A stretch of DNA of 64,000 bases from PHAA01 sp022706565 (GTDB lineage: Bacteria > Bacillota > Syntrophomonadia > Syntrophomonadales > Syntrophomonadaceae). The translations under genes and the position numbers were made by a program. Of this stretch, positions 25,986 to 34,634 are shown one piece after another (position 1 is the first letter of the stretch; each line of letters begins with the position of its first letter). The notes beneath the pieces are model-generated. The model saw only the letters and a list, made by a program, of their open reading frames with translations. It had not been told where the DNA came from and made no database searches. The stretch spans positions 372,001 to 436,000 of the forward strand of contig JAXGLD010000001.1 of NCBI GenBank assembly GCA_040769385.1, in the 5' to 3' direction.

Positions 25986-27269
25986 TTAAAGTCGGTTATT
26001 GCGAGAAGAATAGTCCCTTTTACCAAAAATAATAGGGGCTGCACGGAGAAGATCTTCATTGGATTTGGTCTTCTTCATTGAATCTATCATCATTTGCATT
26101 GTTTCCACCGAGTTATACTCGCTGAAGGCGTTGCGCAAATTCCACATCAAATCCATTTCTTCATTATTAAAGAGGAGTTCTTCCTTACGGGTACCTGACC
26201 GCTTGAGGTCAATGGCGGGGAAAATCCTCCGTTCTGATAACTTGCGATCCAGTACTAGTTCCATATTGCCAGTGCCTTTGAACTCCTCGAAGATAACCTC
26301 ATCCATTCGGGATCCCGTCTCAACCAGTGCAGTGGCAATTATGGTTAAACTCCCTCCCTCCTCAATGTTGCGCGCAGCGCCGAAAAATCTTTTTGGCTTA
26401 ACCAACGAAGTGGGGTCGATTCCACCCGACAAGGTCCGGCCGCTAGGGGGAACAACCAAGTTGTGGGCCCTCGCCAAGCGGGTAATGCTATCCAGGAGAA
26501 TAACCACGTCCCGCTTGTGTTCAACCAACCTTTTAGCTCTTTCCAAGACCATCTCCGAGATTTTTACATGATTATCAGGTGGTTCATCGAATGTTGATGC
26601 AACCACTTCAGCGGTAGTAGATCTCTGCATATCAGTTACTTCTTCAGGTCGCTCATCAACTAATAGAATGATGACTTCCACCTCGGGGTGATTGTGGGTA
26701 ATGCCTTGAGCCATTTTCTGCAGGAGCATGGTTTTACCCGCTTTAGGGGGAGCAACGATCAAGCCCCTTTGCCCTTTGCCTATAGGCGCTACCAGGTCGA
26801 TCAATCGGGTTGCCAATTCCCGGGATTCTGTGGCCAAGGTCAATCTCTCAGTGGGATATAATGGAGTCAAGGCATCAAAATGTATCCGCTTCACGGCTTC
26901 GGCTGGTGGAAAACCATTAACGTCTTCAACTTTGAGTAGGGCAAAGAATCGTTCGCTTTCTTTGGGCGGTCTGACCTGGCCTCCTACCCGGTCCCCGGTG
27001 CGAAGATCAAATTTGCGGATTTGGGAGGGCGATACGTAAATATCTTCATGACTTGGAACGTAAGCAAACGGTCGAAGGAAACCATACCCATCATTCATGA
27101 TCTCCAAAACCCCAGATGCCTGCAATAATTCATTGGAATGGGTCAAAGCCTTGGTTATTTCAAAAACCAATTCCTTCTTGCGTAATTTGGAATAACCACC
27201 CAGATTGATATCCCTGGCAATCTGGTACAATTCCAGCATGGTTTTATTCTCCAATTCGGAAATATTCAA
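25986..27269 (-). CDS. rho: Transcription termination factor Rho
   Basis: The TTG at 27269, 7 nt after GAGAGGAG, gives 427 residues, the usual Rho length; the TTG at 27299 has no ribosome site. The N-terminal Rho domain (LYQIARDINLGGYSKLRKKELV) and the RNA-binding cold-shock fold (GFLRP, DIYVSPSQIRKFDLRTGD) precede the ATPase with GKGQRGLIVAPPKAGKT and the DSITRLARAHN Walker B region. Rho is a hexameric RNA translocase that ends transcripts. Confidence 0.97.
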   Translation of the reverse strand: MNISELENKTMLELYQIARDINLGGYSKLRKKELVFEITKALTHSNELLQASGVLEIMNDGYGFLRPFAYVPSHEDIYVSPSQIRKFDLRTGDRVGGQVRPPKESERFFALLKVEDVNGFPPAEAVKRIHFDALTPLYPTERLTLATESRELATRLIDLVAPIGKGQRGLIVAPPKAGKTMLLQKMAQGITHNHPEVEVIILLVDERPEEVTDMQRSTTAEVVASTFDEPPDNHVKISEMVLERAKRLVEHKRDVVILLDSITRLARAHNLVVPPSGRTLSGGIDPTSLVKPKRFFGAARNIEEGGSLTIIATALVETGSRMDEVIFEEFKGTGNMELVLDRKLSERRIFPAIDLKRSGTRKEELLFNNEEMDLMWNLRNAFSEYNSVETMQMMIDSMKKTKSNEDLLRAAPIIFGKRDYSSRNNRL

Positions 27270-27349
27270 TTTTCCGCTCCTCTCAGTTTTTTGTTTCAAA
27301 TTATCGCATGGGAAAGTACGTTGAAGAATGGTCCTATATGAGCCGTGGG

Positions 27350-28336
27350 CTAATCCATCCGGATTTTTATCCGTTGGTCGCTGAATAATGGCTTTTTATC
27401 GAGGCGGTGGTTGGCTTCAATAAACCTGATAGTACCTGACTTGCTCCTCATTACTATGGTTTGGGTGATGGCATGTCCGCGAAGATATCTAACCCCTTGC
27501 AAAAGAAAAGAATCGGTAATGCCGGTAGCGACGAATATCACGTCTTCCGACTTCACTAACTCATCTATGGTGAAAAGCTGTTTGACGTCCTTAATTCCCA
27601 TTTCGTGGCAACGCCGAACTTCATCCTCGTTTTCCGGTACCAAGCGCGCCTGGAAATCGCCGTCCATACATTTTAGTGCTGCGGCTGTAATTACCCCTTC
27701 TGGAGCACCTCCAATGCCCATGAGGATGTCAACTCCAGAATCCTGATAAGCCGCCGCTACGCCCGGCGAAACGTCGCCGTCAGTAATCAATTTTATCCTT
27801 GCGCCAGTGCGTCGAACCTCCTCTATCAAGCCTAGGTGCCTCTCCCGGTCAAGTATAACCACGGTCACCTCCCGGAGCGATTTGTCCAAAGCCTTGGCAA
27901 CCTCACGCAGGTTCTCCCGGACCGGAGCGTCCAGGAATACGCGGCCCTTGCACTGCGGACCGACTGCAATCTTATCCATATACATATCAGGAGCATGCAA
28001 CAGGCAACCCCGAGGTGCTGATGCTAAAACCGCAATTGCTCCGGTTAGGCCTTTGGCAACAATATTGGTGCCTTCTAATGGATCAACGGCAATGTCGACC
28101 TGGGGATGAGTTGCATTTCCAACTTTTTCTCCGATGTAGAGCATGGGGGCCTCATCCATCTCCCCCTCTCCTATCACTACTACCCCATCAATCGATACGG
28201 TATCAAACATTACTCTCATCGCCGTTACCGCCGCATCATCAGCAGCCTCTTTTTCTCCTCGGCCTACCCAACGGGCGGCCGCCAAGGCAGCCGCCTCGGT
28301 AACCCTGGCAAACTCCAGAGCTAATTCTCTCTCCAA
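27350..28336 (-). CDS. glpX: Class II fructose-1,6-bisphosphatase (GlpX type)
   Basis: The product is 328 residues from TTG at 28336 behind GGAGGG. The metal-binding IGEGEMDEAPMLYIGE and DPLEGTN motifs mark a GlpX enzyme, and GIGGAPEGVI is a substrate-binding loop. It hydrolyses fructose-1,6-bisphosphate to fructose-6-phosphate in gluconeogenesis. The order tal-glpX-rho is conserved with Bacillus. Confidence 0.96.
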   Translation of the reverse strand: MERELALEFARVTEAAALAAARWVGRGEKEAADDAAVTAMRVMFDTVSIDGVVVIGEGEMDEAPMLYIGEKVGNATHPQVDIAVDPLEGTNIVAKGLTGAIAVLASAPRGCLLHAPDMYMDKIAVGPQCKGRVFLDAPVRENLREVAKALDKSLREVTVVILDRERHLGLIEEVRRTGARIKLITDGDVSPGVAAAYQDSGVDILMGIGGAPEGVITAAALKCMDGDFQARLVPENEDEVRRCHEMGIKDVKQLFTIDELVKSEDVIFVATGITDSFLLQGVRYLRGHAITQTIVMRSKSGTIRFIEANHRLDKKPLFSDQRIKIRMD

Positions 28337-28354
28337 AACAAACCCTCCAAATTC

Positions 28355-28996
28355 CTAAAACGCCTGCTTCCAATCCTGTATAAATTTTTCGATCCCAGCA
28401 TCAGTCAAGGGATGTCTGATCATTAATTTGATAATGTTGTACGGAACCGTGGCGATATGCGCACCGATGCGGGCAGATTCAACTACATGCATGGGGTGTC
28501 TGATGCTGGCAGCTATAACCTCCGTTGATAGATCGAACTGGTCGAAGATGGTCATGATATCGCTCAAGAGGATAAGCCCATCATTTCCGGTATCATCTAC
28601 TCTCCCAAGAAAAGGGCTAACGTAGCTCGCACCGGCCCGAGCAGCCAGCAGGGCCTGAGCCGCCGAGAAAACCAATGTCGCATTGGTAGAGATTTTCTCT
28701 TTAGCCAGTCTACTTATGGCCTTCAGTCCCTCCTCAGTTACCGGTATTTTAACCACCACATTGGGGTGGAGGGCGGCCAGATCATGGGCTTCCTCCACCA
28801 TGCGAGTACTCTCATGGCCGAGAACCTCTGCACTTATCGGCCCGTCAACTATGTTGCAAATTTCGCGGATTACGGTGGGATAATCCCGTTTTTGCTTGGC
28901 AACCAAGCTGGGATTGGTGGTAACTCCGTGCAGAAAACCCATAGCGTTTATTTCCTTGATTTCCTCTATGTTAGCAGAATCTATGAATATCCGCAA
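28355..28996 (-). CDS. tal: Transaldolase-like protein (TalC/FSA family)
   Basis: The product is 213 residues from TTG at 28996 behind AAAGGAG. The family opening MRIFIDSANIEEI and TTNPSL, and the Schiff-base lysine in VVKIPVTEEG (about residue 83) are clear. It belongs to the short transaldolase/fructose-6-phosphate aldolase group. Neighbours spo0F upstream and glpX downstream match Bacillus, without the intervening fbaA and second murA. Confidence 0.93.
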   Translation of the reverse strand: MRIFIDSANIEEIKEINAMGFLHGVTTNPSLVAKQKRDYPTVIREICNIVDGPISAEVLGHESTRMVEEAHDLAALHPNVVVKIPVTEEGLKAISRLAKEKISTNATLVFSAAQALLAARAGASYVSPFLGRVDDTGNDGLILLSDIMTIFDQFDLSTEVIAASIRHPMHVVESARIGAHIATVPYNIIKLMIRHPLTDAGIEKFIQDWKQAF

Positions 28997-29275
28997 AGCC
29001 AGACTCCTTTCAAATATTGTTTTCCTGGGAATAACGGTATGCCCCGGCGGTGTTATGTAATGCCAGTACTGAAAAGGTCTCGAAAGGGGGTACCTGGGGC
29101 GCAGGTGAGTAATTCAACATACAGCCGCGTAGACTTACAGATAACCTTCTCCCAAGAGTATACTCGGGAATCCTGGGAGGAGTCAGTCCCTAATATTTTC
29201 TCCAGCTTCTATATACTTTATACCTTTAGCAGACGCACCTTTCCAAAATCTCTTGTATAGCAAGGTAATGAATGG

Positions 29276-29647
29276 CTACATAGCGACCTCCAGCATTAAC
29301 TCATGAACCATATCTCTTAGGGTTACAATATCAAACGGCTTGCTGATGCATCTCTTTACCCCGGCCTCCAAGGCTTGCCTCACCACTTCTATCTCACCGT
29401 AAGCAGTCATCATAATAATAGGTATGCCTGGGTGGCGGGCCATAATAGCATGGGTAGCCTCTAGTCCATTCATGTTCGGCATCTTTACGTCCATCAGAAT
29501 CAAATCAGGGATGCTGGCCTCCACCTTTTCTATGGCCTCCAATCCATCCCCCGCTCCTCTAACCTCCCAGCCTTCCCTTTTAAAAAGCTCTTCTAAGAGA
29601 CGTCTGACTCCTTTTTGGTCATCAACTATTAGTATAGTGCCGGACAT
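29276..29647 (-). CDS. spo0F: Sporulation response regulator Spo0F-like
   Basis: The product is 123 residues, a lone receiver domain with no output domain. Acidic pocket residues VDD (9-11), phosphorylated Asp54-equivalent in LILMDVKMPN, the conserved threonine in MMTAYG and lysine in SKPFD are all present. Spo0F passes phosphate from sensor kinases to Spo0B and Spo0A in sporulation. The AAGGAGG ribosome site sits well. The neighbouring tal-glpX-rho order supports the name; the sequence alone would only say receiver protein. Confidence 0.88.
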   Translation of the reverse strand: MSGTILIVDDQKGVRRLLEELFKREGWEVRGAGDGLEAIEKVEASIPDLILMDVKMPNMNGLEATHAIMARHPGIPIIMMTAYGEIEVVRQALEAGVKRCISKPFDIVTLRDMVHELMLEVAM

Positions 29648-29740
29648 ACAAAACCTCCTTAGAATATTCTCTCGGTTTTAGGGATGGCGCGGGGCCAACA
29701 CTATTAATATTATGCCATATATTGCCATGACACACTAGTA

Positions 29741-30892
29741 TCATGTGTCCAATTTGCTGGGACACCGTACTCCAACTTGGTCCAGATACACCCTGCTGAT
29801 GTCATTGGAGGCGAGGGTCTTGCGCACCGGAACCACCACTTCATCCCCGATGGCTACTTTCATTCCTAGGGGGATTTCTACCAGGGCCATTTGCATAAAC
29901 ACTTTGCCCCGTATGGCGCAGTTTACCCCGCTAATGGTGACATTAATCTCCTGCCCCGGCCAGCCTATATATCCTAAAACAATTTTAACGAGTTTTTTAA
30001 GCATGTCCCACATGTCAACTGGTTTGTTGGCCACTTCCAAAGCCAAGCCATCATGAAAACCTACCGGCACTACTGCTATCTGAGCATCCTTCTTTAGCCG
30101 GTAAGTGCCATAGTATCCTAACCGGGTGCCCTTGGGCAATTCCCTGATTGATATTACCCGGCTTTTAAAAGTATACGGATCCTGCAGCTGCAAGCGTTCC
30201 GAAAAATTCCCGACTGGGTGCTGTCCTGATAAAAGCGTCCCTATTCTCACTGCATCAAGATGCATATAGGGTGATCTCAAAAAAATGGTGCTGTTGGCGA
30301 TGTGCTTGATTGGAAAACTCGCCCCAACCTGTTCAAGCCTGGTTATCAACTGCATGAAACGTTGAAACTGCTTTTCGGCTAATCGGGACGAAGACGGATC
30401 GGCGGTGTGAGTATATATTCCCTCAAGTTCAATACATCTGCAATCTTTGATTTTCTCCCATACTGCAAAGGCCTGCTCCTCATTAAGCCCGAAACGACCC
30501 AACCCAGTATCGACCTTCATATGTATCTTCATAGCTTGGCCAGTTTCCAAGCATATGGCCTCAGCTAATCGCTGATCGCTCTCGGACGCAATGGTTAACG
30601 TCAGCCCATTGGCGACAGCCTTTCTCATTCCCGTCTCGTCAATCACCGGGCTGAACACCAACAAGCTGGCCTGGATCCCCGCTTCTCTCAGCTGCAGCGC
30701 TTCCTCCAGAAAACTCACGGCAAAATAATCTACCCCAAGACCGTACAAAATGCGGGCCGTCTCAACCGCCCCATGGCCATATGCGTTGGCCTTGATAACG
30801 GCAATTAGCTTGGTTCCCGCATTAAGCCTCGATTGTACTTCCCGGAGATTATTTTCAATGGCCGCAACACTTATCTCGATCCATTTATTCAT
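29741..30892 (-). CDS. alr: Alanine racemase
   Basis: ATG at 30892 gives 383 residues; the longer in-frame start overlaps the upstream gene. The PLP lysine is in VIKANAYGHG (about residue 34), and the C-terminal RLGYYGTYRL region has the second catalytic tyrosine. It converts L-alanine to D-alanine for peptidoglycan. The FemX-like gene upstream (12 bp) is also a cell-wall gene. Confidence 0.95.
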   Translation of the reverse strand: MNKWIEISVAAIENNLREVQSRLNAGTKLIAVIKANAYGHGAVETARILYGLGVDYFAVSFLEEALQLREAGIQASLLVFSPVIDETGMRKAVANGLTLTIASESDQRLAEAICLETGQAMKIHMKVDTGLGRFGLNEEQAFAVWEKIKDCRCIELEGIYTHTADPSSSRLAEKQFQRFMQLITRLEQVGASFPIKHIANSTIFLRSPYMHLDAVRIGTLLSGQHPVGNFSERLQLQDPYTFKSRVISIRELPKGTRLGYYGTYRLKKDAQIAVVPVGFHDGLALEVANKPVDMWDMLKKLVKIVLGYIGWPGQEINVTISGVNCAIRGKVFMQMALVEIPLGMKVAIGDEVVVPVRKTLASNDISRVYLDQVGVRCPSKLDT

Positions 30893-30903
30893 GATTGCCG
30901 ATC

Positions 30904-31998
30904 CTAATCTTCTCTTGGAGACGCTTCTATTCCAGCTCGCCGGCGCGCCATCTTGCGATAAAACGGCAGGAGCTTGGTCCACACCCAATAAAGGCCAGGC
31001 GAGTAGACCCTGTCCCAATCCCCTACAAATTCGATGAAATCCCCATTGAATCCTTTCTTGAACCTATATAACCCATAGAGGGGGTTGCTTTCGTCCAGAT
31101 CACCAGATACCCCTCGGAAATCGTATATCTTGCATCCGTGGGCACGAGCCCAACGTATCATCTCCCATTGAATCAAGTAATTCGGCATCACATTACGATA
31201 CTCATTACTGGATGCACCATACAAATACCACGCTTTATCACCTAGTTTTAAAGCCAGAGTACCGGATATAATCTTTCCCTGATACATGGCCAGAAAAATC
31301 TCAGCCAGGCCTGTCTCGACCAACTGATCCCACATCATTTCAAAATATTCATAACCTCTGATCAAGAACCGATCCCGCTTAGCTGTCTCCTGCAGGATGG
31401 AATAGAAGGCGGGCAATTCTTCCTTGCCGCTGGCCTTTCTTATCGTAACCCCTTTCTTGATCGCCAACCTAATATTATAACGGGTTTTACTGTGCATGTT
31501 GGCCAGCAGTTGCTCCTCATCCGAAGTTAAGTCCAAGCGAAATACGAAAGCTGGCTGCACTCCCTCAAAATCAAGCCCGGTATCATTGCGCCTGAATCTG
31601 CACTTTTCCAGGATTCCCATGAAATCACTATTGGTAACAGGTACGTCCGGGTCAATTTTCAGGAATATGGCCCGGTGATCGCGGGCCGCCCTTTCTGCCC
31701 CTCTGAAAAGCTCCCGGCACAGCTCGGGATTAGCAATGTCAACGACTGGGCCTCGGGGGGAATAAAATATACATGTCTTCAATCCCGGTAATGGTATTCT
31801 TCGTTTGAGGATTAGCAAACTGGCTCGGATTTGGCCATCCTCTTCCAATATCAACGGCAGTGGTTCCCAACCCATTCCTTGCTTTACTGCCCCCCATTCC
31901 CAGGTCTGTGAAAAGTGCCCTTTCGGATGGGAACGGACAAATTGGTCATAACGGTCTTTTTCCTTACAATCAATGATTCTGGTTGTAAACACGCGCAA
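30904..31998 (-). CDS. FemAB/FemX-type peptidoglycan branch aminoacyltransferase
   Basis: The product is 364 residues with the GNAT-like double fold typical of the Fem family. It shows FSQTWEWGAVKQGMGWEPLPL near residue 30 and YDFRGVSGDLDESNPLYGLYRFKKGF near the C-terminus, both family landmarks. Fem proteins add amino acids from aminoacyl-tRNA to lipid II as interpeptide bridges. TTG at 31998 or GTG at 31992 could start; the second fits better with the GGGGAG ribosome site. It overlaps no other gene and is paired with alr. The transferred residue is unknown. Confidence 0.85.
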   Translation of the reverse strand: MRVFTTRIIDCKEKDRYDQFVRSHPKGHFSQTWEWGAVKQGMGWEPLPLILEEDGQIRASLLILKRRIPLPGLKTCIFYSPRGPVVDIANPELCRELFRGAERAARDHRAIFLKIDPDVPVTNSDFMGILEKCRFRRNDTGLDFEGVQPAFVFRLDLTSDEEQLLANMHSKTRYNIRLAIKKGVTIRKASGKEELPAFYSILQETAKRDRFLIRGYEYFEMMWDQLVETGLAEIFLAMYQGKIISGTLALKLGDKAWYLYGASSNEYRNVMPNYLIQWEMIRWARAHGCKIYDFRGVSGDLDESNPLYGLYRFKKGFNGDFIEFVGDWDRVYSPGLYWVWTKLLPFYRKMARRRAGIEASPRED

Positions 31999-32057
31999 AT
32001 CTCCCCATGCAAAGCTATTCTATTCTTTGCACTATAACAATCAACTATGTTTGGCAC

Positions 32058-32087
32058 AAACCGGCGAGCCTCGCAGCCCGCCGGTTT
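32058..32087 (-). terminator. Probable terminator after pyrG
   Basis: AAACCGGCG (32058-32066) pairs with CGCCGGTTT (32079-32087), a 9-bp stem. The T-run on the minus side is short. The position, 5 bp past the pyrG stop, supports termination. Confidence 0.65.
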
Positions 32088-32091
32088 AATC

Positions 32092-33684
32092 CTACTTTAT
32101 TGCAGCTTTAACTAATCCTAGGAACAGAGGGTGCGGACGATTGGGGCGGGATTTGAACTCAGGATGGAACTGGCAGCCAACAAACCATGGATGTTCCGGT
32201 ATTTCTATTATTTCAACCAAATCCTTGTCGGGGTTTATCCCGCTTATCTTCATCCCTTTACTTTCAAAAACAGTCCTATATCGGTTGTTGATCTCATAAC
32301 GGTGGCGGTGCCGTTCCTTGATCTCCGGCACTCCATAGACCTCCCTTGCTTTTGAGCCTGGCACGAGCTGGCAATCGTATACCCCCAAGCGCATCGTGCC
32401 TCCCTTATAATCTATATTCTCTTGCTCTTCCATGAGATGGACAACAGGGTAGAGGGTAACCGGATCGAATTCAATACTGTTGGCTCCTGGCAGTCCGCAA
32501 ACATTCCGTCCAAATTCGATTACCGCACACTGCATGCCCAGGCATATCCCCAGGAATGGTATCCCCATTTTCCTGGCATATCCGGCCGTGGCTATCTTAC
32601 CTTCAATGCCCCGCTCACCAAAACCTCCTGGCACCAGGATGGCATCAACCCCGTCAAGAAGGGCTGCCGCACCCAACTTCTCAACGTCCTCGGCATCTAT
32701 CCAGCGGATATCAACCTGACAACTATATTGGAATCCTGCATGTTTCAGTGATTCAACAATGCTTAAATAGGCATCGGGAAGTCCGACATACTTACCAACC
32801 AGCCCCAAGGTAATCTTCTTGTCCAGGTTCTGAATGCGGTTAACCATCTCTGCCCATTCATTCAGATCAGCTTCCCCGCACGCGATTCCCAATCGTTTGA
32901 TTACTTCCCGATCCAGTCCTTCCTGAGCTAGCATTAATGGCACTTCGTATATAGAATGAGCATCACCCAATTCAATGACTGCTTCCTTATCAACGTCACA
33001 GAAAAGGGCCAGCTTGGCTTTGATGTCTTCCGACAGTGGTTTGACGGTGCGGCATACCAAAATATCCGGTTGTATCCCGATGCTGCGCAGCTCTTTCACG
33101 CTATGCTGACTGGGCTTGGTTTTAAGCTCACCAGCTGCCTCAATGTAAGGGATAAGGGTGACGTGTATGTACATGACCCGGTCTTTGCCCAAGTCAAATT
33201 TCAACTGGCGGATCGCTTCCAGAAAAGGCAGGGATTCGATATCTCCAACCGTACCACCGATTTCAGTTATAACTACATCAGGATGGGTGCTGCTCTCTAT
33301 GGCGACTACTTTTTCTTTTATTTCATTCGTGACATGCGGTATAACCTGTACAGTCTGCCCCAGGTAGTCCCCGCGCCGTTCTTTGTCCAATACTGTCTGG
33401 TAAATACGGCCGGTGGTACAATTGGCGAATTGGGTCAGGTTCTCATCCACAAACCTCTCATAATGGCCGACATCCAGGTCCGTTTCCGCACCATCTTCGG
33501 TGACAAATACTTCCCCATGCTGATAGGGGCTCATCGTACCGGGGTCTACGTTTATATACGGATCAAACTTCTGTAAGGCCAATTTGAGCCCGCGGCTCTT
33601 CAGTAGTCTGCCCAATGATGCGGCTGTAATACCCTTACCCAGAGAAGAGACGACGCCACCGGTAATAAAAATGTACTTTGTCAC
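32092..33684 (-). CDS. pyrG: CTP synthase
   Basis: The product is 530 residues starting with GTG at 33684 behind GAGAGG. The synthase P-loop is in ITGGVVSSLGKG and the glutaminase nucleophile in GICLGMQCAV with QFHPEF at the C-terminus. It makes CTP from UTP and glutamine-derived ammonia. The order argS-rpoE-MBL-pyrG resembles Bacillus, where rpoE precedes pyrG. Confidence 0.98.
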   Translation of the reverse strand: MTKYIFITGGVVSSLGKGITAASLGRLLKSRGLKLALQKFDPYINVDPGTMSPYQHGEVFVTEDGAETDLDVGHYERFVDENLTQFANCTTGRIYQTVLDKERRGDYLGQTVQVIPHVTNEIKEKVVAIESSTHPDVVITEIGGTVGDIESLPFLEAIRQLKFDLGKDRVMYIHVTLIPYIEAAGELKTKPSQHSVKELRSIGIQPDILVCRTVKPLSEDIKAKLALFCDVDKEAVIELGDAHSIYEVPLMLAQEGLDREVIKRLGIACGEADLNEWAEMVNRIQNLDKKITLGLVGKYVGLPDAYLSIVESLKHAGFQYSCQVDIRWIDAEDVEKLGAAALLDGVDAILVPGGFGERGIEGKIATAGYARKMGIPFLGICLGMQCAVIEFGRNVCGLPGANSIEFDPVTLYPVVHLMEEQENIDYKGGTMRLGVYDCQLVPGSKAREVYGVPEIKERHRHRYEINNRYRTVFESKGMKISGINPDKDLVEIIEIPEHPWFVGCQFHPEFKSRPNRPHPLFLGLVKAAIK

Positions 33685-33752
33685 TTATTCGACCTCTCTT
33701 TCCCGAATTGCATCCCAACCTATTGAATTTTAACGCTCCTAACTGAGGCGGG

Positions 33753-34388
33753 TCAACTAGAAAGATAGTCAAGCACGATGATCCTGGTTTGGCCGCCAAT
33801 TCCCTCAGCGCTGGTTTCCAGATATGGCTTCTTAACCACCTTGTCATAATAGGATGTGAACTGTTCCAGGGGAGCCAGGCTAAAGGAAAGATGAGGGGTC
33901 GAAAAGTGCATGGGAATAACTATCTTGGGGCGTAGTTCTGTAACCAATTCCTGTGCTTCGCTGGCATCGATGGTATACGTTCCTCCTACAGGCACAAGCA
34001 GAATATCAACATTCCCTATCTTCTCTATCTGCGCTTTATCCAGCGAATGCCCCAAGTCGCCAAGGTGGGCCAGGCTTAGCCCCTCGGCGTTGATTCTAAA
34101 AATAATGTTGGGACCTCTATTCCGGCCGGCCTGATGGTCATGGAAGGTTGCGATCCCTTCCACCTTAATCCCATCGATATCCGTGATTCCAATATCACGT
34201 ATTACATGTGGGCGCCCCTGTACTGTCTCGACCGCATTATGGTCCCAGTGATCATGGCTTACGGTAACGATATCAGCCTTAAGCGGCTTCAGAGGATAAC
34301 CCAGTTTATCGTCGAATGGATCGGTAACTATCTTTTTCCCTTCGGTTTGGATTACGAATGAGGCGTGTCCCCTCCACCAGATCTTCAT
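33753..34388 (-). CDS. Metallo-beta-lactamase fold hydrolase (UPF0173, YtkL-like)
   Basis: The product is 211 residues. The metal motif is SHDHWDHNA; a further ligand is in HLGDLGHS and the last in MHFSTP. The N-terminus KIWWRGHASFVI is typical of UPF0173. It is a soluble MBL hydrolase of unknown substrate, start ATG behind GAGAGG. It sits 2 bp after rpoE. Confidence 0.88.
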   Translation of the reverse strand: MKIWWRGHASFVIQTEGKKIVTDPFDDKLGYPLKPLKADIVTVSHDHWDHNAVETVQGRPHVIRDIGITDIDGIKVEGIATFHDHQAGRNRGPNIIFRINAEGLSLAHLGDLGHSLDKAQIEKIGNVDILLVPVGGTYTIDASEAQELVTELRPKIVIPMHFSTPHLSFSLAPLEQFTSYYDKVVKKPYLETSAEGIGGQTRIIVLDYLSS

Positions 34389-34390
34389 GG

Positions 34391-34624
34391 CTATACCTCT
34401 CTATATATCTTGCTGGAGTCAAAGTACCAATAGCCATCACCTTGGTAAATCAAGCGCTTGTCCAGATTTATTCTGGTATAGATTGAGGTAAGGGTAGCGG
34501 CATCTGTCTGCCGGTTCATCCGGTTGGCAATTTCCCGGATCAACTCTGCATAAAATACTGGCTCCTTACGTTCCGACAGTATTTCCAGAGCCCAATCGGA
34601 TTCACTTTTCTTCCTGCCTTGCAT
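34391..34624 (-). CDS. rpoE: HARE-HTH domain protein, short RNA polymerase delta-like (RpoE)
   Basis: The ATG at 34624 follows a near-perfect TAGGAGGG ribosome site and gives 77 residues. The content is a HARE-HTH domain (WALEILSERKEPVFYAELIREIANR then LTSIYTRINLDKRLI). Bacillus delta has this fold followed by a long acidic tail; here there is none. It lies 10 bp after argS and close to pyrG, which is the delta locus. The missing tail means nucleic-acid-competition functions of delta may be absent. Confidence 0.8.
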   Translation of the reverse strand: MQGRKKSESDWALEILSERKEPVFYAELIREIANRMNRQTDAATLTSIYTRINLDKRLIYQGDGYWYFDSSKIYREV

Positions 34625-34634
34625 AAGATCCCTC

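Noticed and set aside
32956..33576. Plus-strand open frame of 206 codons
   Set aside because: Antisense to pyrG with no motif.
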